Positions 55,080-62,985 of a stretch of DNA of 64,000 nt are shown in pieces. Within the stretch, counting starts at the first letter, position 1; every line of letters begins with the position of its first letter. The notes beneath the pieces were generated by a model. The model was not told the origin of the DNA and made no database searches. It saw only the letters and a program-made list of their open reading frames with translations. The position numbers and the translations under genes were made by a program. The DNA comes from Neoceratodus forsteri (taxonomy: Eukaryota; Chordata; Ceratodontiformes; Ceratodontidae): assembly GCA_016271365.2 (NCBI GenBank), contig CM057452.1:1245485001-1245549000 (forward strand), given 5' to 3'.

Positions 55080-55265
55080 AGTGAAGCCGATGGGGGATTG
55101 GGCACCCCCATCGGCGATAGTATGGGGGGGAGGGAGAGACAGTGAAGCCGACGAGGGATTGGGCACCCCTGTCAGCTATTAGTCTGACATTTGGGAGGCT
55201 TTCGAGGGGGGGGCGCAGCACAAGCTGATGGGGGATTGGGCACCCCCATTGGCTATACGTGTGTG
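55080..55265. repeat. Three copies of a 36-bp palindromic unit
   Basis: AAGCCGATGGGGGATTGGGC (about 55,083), AAGCCGACGAGGGATTGGGC (about 55,144) and AAGCTGATGGGGGATTGGGC (about 55,222) are each followed by ACCCCCATCGGC or a variant, so every unit is itself an inverted repeat (GCCGATGGGGG ... CCCCCATCGGC). Spacing is about 61 and 78 bp. In one unit both arms changed. A reverse-complement relative lies at about 9,190-9,218. Confidence 0.8.
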
Positions 55266-55299
55266 CAGGGGAAGGGGGTGAGTTTCTGTGTGTGTGTGT

Positions 55300-55364
55300 A
55301 TAGGGGGAGCTGCGCATGAGCAGGCGATATCTTATTGCTGCTCACTCAAGCATAGCTCCCCCTT
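55300..55364. repeat. Imperfect inverted repeat with AGGGGGAGCT arms
   Basis: AGGGGGAGCTGCGCATGAGC at the left and GCATAGCTCCCCCT at the right are complementary apart from a few bases, with CTTATTGC in the loop. A TG microsatellite precedes it (55,281-55,300). It may be the terminus of an unrecognised element containing the palindromic units to its left. Confidence 0.55.
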
Positions 55365-55489
55365 TCAACTGTATGCCACTGCATTTTGGAGCTTGTCATA
55401 GACAGCTCCAGCATGCATTGGCTTACAGGTGCCGCGCCTGCCAACACACTGACTGAATTGGAGGAGGAGGTGACACACCTCTGAAATCT

Positions 55490-56577
55490 CGGATGATGGC
55501 ACTATGTTTCTTGCACATGCGTGCAAGCAAACATAAAAAACAGAAGGAGCAAAATGACAAAGAAAACAGAAGGGACCCACAGGACGCAGGCAGGAGGGGG
55601 CAAGAACACTTAGGGGCCATCACCCTCTTTAACCTCTTGGATAGGGAGTTATATGTGGTTGAACAGAAAATATTATCCAAGGGGCTTTCTTATGCTGCAG
55701 CTGATTTTCCTAACACATTTCAAATAAAGTTTGATGTGCAGAAATTTATCAGGAGGCTGAAGTTACAATATATTTTTTTTGCTGCCATTGAAGATAAATC
55801 TACTGAGATGGAATGTATACTAAAAACTAAGTTACAAGTTACATCAAGATTTGTTCCCTCTGGCTCCACCCCAGCTACCATCGACTCTTGCAGCAAGGGT
55901 GTTGAAAGACACAGAGAATGTTGTAATACCATTGACTCTTGCCACAAGGGTGTTGAAAGACACAGAGAATGCTGCAAAAAAGTGTAAAAATATTAATTTT
56001 AATCTGACTAGACAAAAGAACTGCACTGCGGTGATTACAGAAAGATGACCTTATTGTTATTATGAAAGCTGATGGGGATAGTTATACTGAACCACAGTAA
56101 TTATCAAGCTGATTGAGTCTGGTCCTACTGTATCCCCCGGGGTAGACTGATTGTTTCAGGGCAGAAAACTGTACTTCAGACACTTTCAAGTTTTTCTGAC
56201 TTTCACATTTTAGAATTTGTGCTAAAATCTGAAGGGCTCTTGTGACATCCTTAACATTCTTTATGAGTTCAAGACAACAAATCTAGACACAGAACAGTTC
56301 CTGTTGGTTACATTAGATGTGGTAGAGCCCTCCACGACTATCCCCCATAATAAAAGACCGGCAGTGCTGAAGTCTGCCCTTAACTTGAGAAATAAAAGGG
56401 AAATGCCACCTCCTATAATTTTTGTTTGACATTGCCTTCCTTTTATTGTAAAGGAACTACTTTCTGTCAGTAGTGTAAAGGTATTGAGTGGGGTCTACCA
56501 TGGCCCCAACATACACACACTTTTACAAGCATGATTTTGAGGAAACTTTCATTACTGATATGATAGCTATATATATA
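55490..56577 (+). mobile_element. PLE 5' half (N-terminal and RT core); continues at 59,147
   Basis: The frame 55,493-55,987 contains ASKHKKQKEQNDKENRRDPQ (basic N-terminus), LYVVEQKILSKGLSYAAADF and QIKFDVQKFIRRLKLQYIFF, the conserved PLE lead-in (LS(K/R)GLSF...F..D..KF.R.L). After about 56,240 follow LDTEQFLLVTLDVVEPSTTI, the RT A block with altered residues (usually LDVxxLYTxIP), NLRNKREMPPPIIFV and TMAPTYTHFYKHDFEETFIT. The matching next block (YKRYMDILFI) is at 59,150. A 51-bp in-frame tandem duplication (55,878-55,928 and 55,929-55,975) repeats IDSCxKGVERHRECC. Confidence 0.85.
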
Positions 56578-56586
56578 TATATATTA

Positions 56587-56939
56587 GAGGCAAAAAACTC
56601 TGTTTAATGCATCAGTTAGGGTTGTTCCACAGCGACAAAAGTGAGGAAATTCGATGTTAGGGTTGAAACCCCCTTTGCACCCCACCAGCCCACCCCCCAA
56701 CTGGAATTGGGGTGCGCATTGGGGTAGTCGGCCCTAACTGTCACCCCATCACATGGAAGAAGCTGAGGAATAGGAGAATGGGGTGACAGTTAGGACCGAT
56801 GACCCTAATGCGCACCCCAACTTCTAGTTGGGGGGGTGGGCTGAGGGGCAAAGGGGGTTTCAAAGCTAACATCGAACTTCCTCACTTTTGTTGCTGTGGA
56901 ACAACCCTAACTGATGCATTAAACAGAGTTTTTTGCCTC
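56587..56939. mobile_element. 353-bp palindromic MITE with TA duplication
   Basis: Arms GAGGCAAAAAACTCTGTTTA (56,587-) and TAAACAGAGTTTTTTGCCTC (ends 56,939) are perfect, and complementarity continues for about 165 bp to near 56,755/56,780 (for example AGTTAGGGTTGTTCCACAGC with GCTGTGGAACAACCCTAACT). TA flanks both sides (56,585-56,586; 56,940-56,941), as for Tc1/mariner targets. No frame. It is the left-most part of the insertion that splits the PLE. Confidence 0.88.
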
Positions 56940-56986
56940 TAATTTCCCTTCTTTTTGAGAATGATAATGAGAAATAGTGAATGTAA

Positions 56987-57018
56987 TGTGGCGGCGGGGC
57001 CCCGCGCTCCCGCCACGT
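56987..57018. repeat. GC-rich palindrome
   Basis: GTGGCGGCGGGGCCCCGCGC followed by TCCCGCCAC: outer GTGGCGG pairs with CCGCCAC-like text and the inner CGGGGCCCCG is a perfect palindrome. Confidence 0.6.
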
Positions 57019-57044
57019 GATGTCTTGTCACATAGTAACATTGT

Positions 57045-57250
57045 GCCCGCAAATGCAAATCGTAATGCGCATGGTGACACAAAGCAAAACAGAAAGAGAA
57101 ACAGTACTGTAGACAGAAATGTTAAAAACAACACAAATGCAACCACAAATGAAAACGCAAAGGGTAACGCACATGGTGGCGTAAATGTGAACAGTAAGTG
57201 AACCGGGTATGGAACCGCAAGCGGAAACGGTAATGGTAACAGTAATGTAA
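57045..57250. repeat. Degenerate 6-bp-period tract
   Basis: Words of the form GTAAYG, GAAACG and AAATGC recur about every 6 bp, for example CGGAAACGGTAATGGTAACA. The same periodicity makes the plus frame asparagine-rich (NANRNAHG, NNTNATTNENAKGN). It reads as a decayed hexamer satellite, not a coding exon. Confidence 0.6.
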
Positions 57251-57349
57251 GCGCACAGGCTGGTTTTCCCCAAAAGCTGTATAGAGAAAGACAGTGAGTA
57301 CAAAGAATGTATGCAAAATAATGACTCTCGGAACACAAAAATGAGGACC

Positions 57350-58560
57350 TGGAATAGTAAATTGCTTATATCTCAGTAACCGTACGACATAGAAAAAAAA
57401 TTTAAAAGTCATATGAATTATCACTTTCCTGTCTAGTTTTGTACTTAGCCCCTGCAAGGGGGCTAAGAATTTTGTGGAAAGGTCTGTATCTCGCTTACCG
57501 TTATGATACGGGCCCTGAAAGGCGCAGCGAACGTAGAATGTTATCCTATGGGATAAAAACAGAAGTTCGGAGTGCCATAACTTTGCCTCCCTGTAATATT
57601 TTTTCACCAAACTACTGAAAGGCACATCTGTGGGATGTTGGCTGTGTTCCCTGCAAATTTCAGCTCAAAAGACCAAACCATTATTTTGCAGCAGGGCGCC
57701 AAACGATTGCTGCAATGCGTCGTACGCTGTAATGTAATCCTATGGGAAAAAGTGTCAACTTTGGAGTACCGTAACTTTGCCGCCGTGTAATATTTTTTCA
57801 ACAAAACACTGAAAGGCACATGTGAGATGTCGACTCCGATCCCTCCAAATTTCAGCCCAAAACTCCAAACCGTTCTTTTGCAGCAGGGTGCCAAAAAATT
57901 ACTGTTATTTTGGGCATAGTGTCATAAAGTAAGTGTCGTGATTTCATGAAGCTGTACAAATTTGTGACACTTTCACAGAGTGTGACACTACTTAGAAAGT
58001 ACTTTTCTAGAAATCTGAAAACATATTTCTGGGGTGTTTTACCCAAAATAAAGACATGGCTAGCATCCTCAGGGCCCGACTAGGTGAATACAAAAGAATT
58101 AGGTTGCTAGAGGGTCTCAATTTTAAATGTCAAGCATTTTTCTGATCACTAACTGAAAAAAATGGCGGATTGTGACAGTAAAAGGCCATTTGCAACAGTA
58201 AAAGTGCATTTGCGACACTGTCGAACTTTTGTTAACTTTTCCTATTGACTTATAATGGAAATTGTTTTTGAATAACTTTTGAACCGTTTAATATTTTTCA
58301 TGAAATCTTCAAAAGGCACATCGGGGACCCGCCACATGTTCCCTGAAGATTTTGGCCGGTCGCTAAACCGTGCAACCTGTAGGCGTGACCATAGAATTCC
58401 AGAAAAGCGTGAACACACGCAGATCACGCTTCAATAACTCCACAGCCGTGTATCCGACTGGTGAACTTGGCATATCCTAAGGCGTATGGTCTTGATCATG
58501 TTTTCCAAATTTCAGGCAAATCTGTCAAACAGTTGCAAAGTTATTAGGTGCAAAATTTGG
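57350..58560. repeat. Degenerate repeat tract, period about 185 bp in its left part
   Basis: CCTATGGGATAAAAACAG (57,545) and CCTATGGGAAAAAGTGTC (57,731) start two similar units, each continuing CCRTAACTTTGCC, GTAATATTTTTTCA, CTGAAAGGCACAT, TTTCAGC and TTTTGCAGCAGGGYGCC. Weaker relatives follow at about 58,246 (CCTATTGACTTATAATGG, TTTAATATTTTTCATGAA, AAAAGGCACATCGGGGACC) and 58,470. The core CATAACTTTG..AATATTTTTTCA also resembles the 297-bp array unit at 9.6-10.9 kb. Non-coding. Confidence 0.7.
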
Positions 58561-58589
58561 GGTTTAACATGTAAATGGCTCCTCAACCT

Positions 58590-58631
58590 AACTATGGTAG
58601 CACTACCGTGCTACCATAATATATATATATA

Positions 58632-58668
<37 letters not shown>
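58590..58668. repeat. Short palindrome plus (AT)n(GT)n(AT)n microsatellite
   Basis: ATGGTAGCAC and GTGCTACCAT (58,592-58,615) form a perfect hairpin with a TACC loop. It is followed by AT, GT and AT dinucleotide runs to 58,668. Confidence 0.85.
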
Positions 58669-58669
<1 letters not shown>

Positions 58670-58670
<1 letters not shown>

Positions 58671-59147
58671 CCAGGAGAGACACACTAAGCTGAAGTTTGT
58701 TTACAGTTGTAATCTGGGAGCACAAGAAAGTTAAGTGACTTGCTCAGGGTTGCACAGAATGCAAGTTCCCTGAAGATTTTGGGCCGGTGGCACAAACCGT
58801 GCAACCTGTAGGCGTGACCATAGAATTCCAGAAAAAGCGTGAACATGTTCAGGTTCAGGAAGGTTCAGGAGGGAGATGAGGAGACACTTTTTTACAGAGA
58901 GGGTGGTGGCTGGGTGGAATGCGTTACCTGCAGAAGTGGTATGCAGTAGAACAGTGGACTGCTTCAAACGAGGATGGGACAGGACAAGGGGGAGGGTTAA
59001 TGAAGGGGAAGGATGGAAGGGAGGGGCAGCTGCAGAATAAGGGGTGCTAGCTGCACATTCGAGCAGACTTGATAGACCTCTAGGCCTTTATCTGCTGGCA
59101 AATTTCGTATGTTCGTATGTTCGTAAGTGGGGCTGTGGGATTCAAAC
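58670..59147 (-). mobile_element. MIR-like SINE remnant (minus strand), split by a chimeric CR1 tail
   Basis: GAAAGTTAAGTGACTTGCTC and AGGGTTGCACAGAATGCAAG (58,726-58,766) are the reverse complement of the MIR-like body seen in the SINE at 42.9 kb. The B box appears reversed in GGGATTCAAACCC (59,135-59,147) after the CR1 tail. No A box follows, because PLE sequence begins at once, so the SINE is 5' truncated. Confidence 0.75.
58767..59131 (+). mobile_element. CR1-type 3' end fused to a copied flank segment
   Basis: 58,845-59,131 has the CR1-like terminus: AGGGAGATGAGGAGACACTT and TTTTACAGAGAGGGTGGTGG (equivalent to RRHFFTERVVAGWN..), LPAEVV, then TTTATCTGCTGGCAAATTTC and a GTATGTTCGTATGTTCGTAA tail. 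Its first 78 bp (58,767-58,844) are instead a near copy of 58,336-58,411 (CCGTGCAACCTGTAGGCGTG, ACCATAGAATTCCAGAAAA). It splits a SINE between its body and B box. The tail differs from the TTTCTATG type, so this is a different CR1 lineage. Confidence 0.8.
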
Positions 59148-60250
59148 CCAAGTATATAAGAGATACATGGATATTTTGTTTATATTGTGGTCTGGTACCG
59201 AGGAAGAGCTACTAAAATATTAATACTAAAATGCATGTAAGCAGAATTTAACATTTGCCATAACGCATGACAAAAATGCTCTACTTTTCCTAGACCTGGA
59301 GATTGTCAAAGAAAATGGGATAATATGGAAAGTCATCTTTACAGAAAATATAAGAGTTTTCATAAAAGACAGACAAAAGATAACACACCCTTGGGGCAAT
59401 ATTTACACAGAAACTGTAATTGTTCAAAATAAAATTATTTCTGCATGAAAAATTACTTGTAACTTACATTATTATTGAAAGTGGTTACCCCCAACCGGTA
59501 ATTACAGAAGCCACCATCAAGACTGATGCCAGAGAAAGATCAACACTACTGACTAGTGTTAGCAGAGATACTGAAATACAAAGACTGGTGTTAACCACTA
59601 ACTTCTCATCTATTTTTGGTAAATTGAGGGCTATTGTAGCTAACAACCTAAAAATTGTGTGAGCAACTGAAAAAGTCTGGTGAGGTTTTTGTAATACCCC
59701 ATTACTGGTTTCCAAAAGTGCTGTCATAACAAACTTATTTGCTCAGATGTCCTGCCACCAAAACAACCATTTGCTGGTTTTTCCTTTAACCCTGCAGCAC
59801 TGGGTAATTTTCCATATGAGCATGGTCTTCACTGCTTGAACACAAGTTAACTTTTTGAAATCAATAACAAACACAGAAATGGAAAAATCAAAATTAGACA
59901 AGTTCTACATGTGACTCATATTCTGTTGTTTACATTTTGAAATGTCCTTGTGACACGTCCTGCACAGGAAAACCAGTAGGATACTTACAAAATGCATTAT
60001 CTGAGCAAAAGTCACATATTAGATGGAATGATGAGAAGTCTGTCATGGCAAGAGACTGTACTTTTCAGAGAAAAAACACTCAGTAGCTGCCTTGGGATTT
60101 TACAGCATAAAAAGAGTGAGTACTCCAAGCACGGGAGGGGACCTTTATTGTCTGTTGTTAGAAAGGGGGGCATTTTGGATTGAGAGGTTTGATACCCCAA
60201 AACCAGCTAATGGTCTCAATGACAGCATTGTTTGGTTGTTTTGCTTTTAA
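59147..60250 (+). mobile_element. PLE 3' half: RT end and GIY-YIG remnant
   Basis: Starts with YKRYMDILFILWSGTEEELL (about 59,150-59,210), where the catalytic YIDD has become YMDI. FLDLEIVKENGIIWKV, SGYPQPVITEATIKTDARER and LVLTTNFSSIFGKLRAIV follow (59,420-59,662), the PLE thumb region. Near 60,040-60,240 come SEKKHSVAALGFYSIKRV and GGDLYCLLLERGAFWIERFD, the C-terminal GIY-YIG end (GGD..LLL.RE.FWI..L). Many frame breaks. It is one element with 55,490-56,577, being the exact continuation of its RT. Confidence 0.82.
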
Positions 60251-61599
60251 TCCAGCCCTAGAATAGTGCCTCACTCAGCCCTGCATCACTGCATACAGCG
60301 CTCCCTATTTTTTATGTACTCTTTATTCAGGTGTGCACTGTTTCATGTACGCTGTGCATTATGCACTCTATGTACTGTATGGCTCTGCTTATGTTTACAA
60401 CCTGTGACTAATGCACATAGGTTTATGAATGTTGTTGTTTATTTACACAACTCTGGTTTCCTATACCCCATCTGTATTTACAGTCCCACTGCCCTCATCC
60501 TGCTGGTCAGTGGCCCCCTACCTGCCGAATGGCACTTAGAGGTGGGCGAAAGTTGTGAATTCTGCCTTCACAGAAGATGCGCAAAATTTCAGAACTTTCA
60601 TGGAACTTTTTGCCCTTTCACCTGTGGCGAAATTAAAAACTTCTGCCAAGTTACTGTGGATTTTCACCTCGTACTGCGTTCTTTAGTGGCAATTTGTGGA
60701 ACTTTAGTTATGAAATGTGAAAATAAAGTGTCTTGCCACTTATGTCGCTGTATCATTTAATTATCTGTGGTTTTCAATGTAATTCTGAGGGTTTTTTTCT
60801 GCCAGCAATCTATGACCATTATTTGTTTTTCTACAGATAGTATTGTAAAGTTTAAGCTCACATACTGAATCTAATCACCCAACCTGTAAAGTACCTTAAC
60901 TGTGGTATCAACAATTAACCATTTGTTTTTTGATTGTTTCATTTTTTCCTCCTGTCCTGGTTTTATTTTGAGTTTCTTTCATTTGAATTCTGCAGAACCA
61001 AAGAACTACATCCTTTTTATTTCATAGTAGACACAAAATACCATGGTTTAGCACAGTAATTCCACAAAAAGGTCAAATTTCACTGTGTGTAGCTCTAATC
61101 ACATGCTCTGTAGTCACATGGGGTGCAGAGGGAGACAGGTGGCAGCACACACTTCTTAGTGTGTAGCTACTCACTTTAACTGTGATTTCTGAAGAGGGAA
61201 GAATTCTGTTTGTTCTGCTCCACAGAACAGGCTTTCTGAGTGACAATCTGCCATTTTTATGGCTGTGTGAGTGGCGCTCCACAAATGTTTTGCAATCACT
61301 GTAGGAGAGGAAAGGAACTGTGACCAAAATGTGTCCCTGTACTCTCCTACAGTGATGCGGTGAGCTCCCCACAGCGCTGACTCCATTGCTGTGTGGCCTC
61401 TGCAGATGGAACTCCCCTCTGGAGCGTGGTCACCCCCCAACGGATGCACAATGTTACTGCAGCACTTCAACATTACTTCTGGGAAGCAGAAGCAGAGTGT
61501 AGCACTTTTTGGAGAGGCGGCATATGCTGGCAGATCGGAGCACTGCCAGAGGATGCTGCTGAAATGTTTAAATAAAATAAATAAATAAAAATGCCAGCA
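60251..61599. other. Unassigned
   Basis: A 164-codon frame at 60,266-60,760 has no recognisable domain. A short direct-complement pair CACTGTAGGAGAG and CTCTCCTACAGTG (61,298-61,311; 61,343-61,356) forms a hairpin. A (TAAA)n-type A-rich run at about 61,568-61,590 could be a retroposon tail. No host exon seen. Confidence 0.35.
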
Positions 61600-62219
61600 C
61601 AGTATGCCATTCGACAGAACTGAGCATACACATATGCTACCTCCCGCCTTGACTACTGCAATGCCCTTTACCTTGGGCTACTGGGGGTTGAAATTTGCTG
61701 CTTGCAGCTAGTGCAGAATGCGACGCCCAGGCTGTTGACTGGTTCTTCTAGGTCCAGTCATATAACGCATGTGCTCCGCGGACTGCACTGGCTGCCAGTT
61801 TGCTGGCGAATCACCTTCAAGGTCGGTTTGCTGACCTATAAGGCCCTACACGATCAGGGACCTGCTTACCTGAAAGAGCTCCTTTGTCCCTACTGTCCCC
61901 CCCCCCCGCTCTCTCCGATCCACTGATGAAGGATTGCTAGAGATTCCCAGGGTTCACTTAAAAACTTCAGGGGCAAGATCTTTTAGCTTTATGGCCCCGA
62001 CCCTGTGGAATTCTCTACCTCGTCAGGTGTGAAATTGCTGACTGTCCAAAGCTTTAAAGGAGCTTTGAAAACCTACCTTTTTAGTAAAGCCTTTAATGAT
62101 TTCTGATTATTTTAATGTTGTTTTAACTATTTATTGTTTTATGTAATATTGTACAGGCGCCTTGGTTTAAGAAAGGCGCCTTATACAAATAAAGAATGAT
62201 GATGATGATGATGATGATT
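61600..62219 (+). mobile_element. L2-clade LINE 3' end with GAT tail
   Basis: The translation gives RLDYCNALYLGLLGVEICCL, QLVQNATPRLLTGSSRSSHI and THVLRGLHWLPVCWRITFKV (about 61,650-61,830), then LTYKALHDQGPAYLKELL, the typical L2 C-terminal series. The 3' UTR ends in AAAGAATGATGATGATGATG (62,193-62,219). One frame shift after 61,926. The 5' part is missing. Confidence 0.92.
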
Positions 62220-62289
62220 TGACACACATGTGCAGTTCTGTCATCACCGCCATCTTCTGAATGGCATACTGTAATGCCCCAAAGATGGG

Positions 62290-62515
62290 GCACCACAGTT
62301 TAAGCAGGGCACCAGACCTGTGGTAGTTAAGGGCGCCAGGCTAGTGGTAGTAAAGGGTGCCAGGCCCAGTCAAGTAAAGGGCACCAGGCCTGTGGTAGTA
62401 AAGGGGTACCAGGCCGAGTACAGTAAAGGGCAGCCAGGCCCATAGTAGTAATGGGGCACCAAGCCCAGTAAAGGTAGGGCATCCCAGCCCATAGTGAAGA
62501 GGGCAGCAGGCATAC
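62290..62515. repeat. Minisatellite, unit about 25 bp, 8-9 copies
   Basis: Units of the theme GCACCAGGCCTGTGGTAGTA-AAGGG recur (62,290, 62,330, 62,357, 62,385 and onward), with variants such as GTGCCAGGCCCAGTCAAGTA. The antisense frames through it are incidental. Confidence 0.85.
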
Positions 62516-62754
62516 GGACAATTATGTAACAAGGCTAAATAGCTAGGGTAATTACCTTAAAGTGCTCAGGGGTAGCCAGATCCTAATGAAGACAGACCCC
62601 AAGAGGAAAAGGGTCTGACTAAGGGGTGCTTAAGCACACAACCTGTTACAAAGTGATTATCAGCTGTTGTACTGTTTCTTCAAAATGTTTATTCCTCCAG
62701 CATCTCAACTGTTGTGTTTATTGCATGAAGCACCGAGACTGTATTGTATACTAA

Positions 62755-62985
62755 GATTGTGGTCATTTGCCCCTGACAGTGAACAATTGCCCCGGAAGTG
62801 GGGGGCAAATTGTTGCAATTTGCCCCTGCTCCAGGTAAGTTGCCCCTGCCTATGAACAATTGCCCCAGATTGTTGCAATTTGCCCCTGCTCTAGGCAAGT
62901 TGCCCCGACAGTGAACAATTGCCTCAGATTGTTGCAATTTGCCCCTGTTCCAGGCAAATTGTCCCTGATAGTGAACATTCCAGTG
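62755..62985. repeat. Minisatellite, unit about 60 bp, 3.5 copies
   Basis: GACAGTGAACAATTGCCCC, GATTGTTGCAATTTGCCCCT and GCTCCAGGYAAGTTGCCCC repeat in order from 62,775, 62,846 and 62,909. Internal words TTGCCCC are themselves frequent, so an older, shorter period is likely. Confidence 0.88.

Noticed and set aside
56977..57201. Asn-rich 74-codon frame as a low-complexity exon
   Set aside because: The underlying DNA has a 6-bp period, which fully explains the peptide pattern.
60266..60760. 164-codon frame as a cysteine-containing host gene
   Set aside because: It has no recognisable domain, no similarity I can name, and lies just after a PLE end. A chance frame is more likely.
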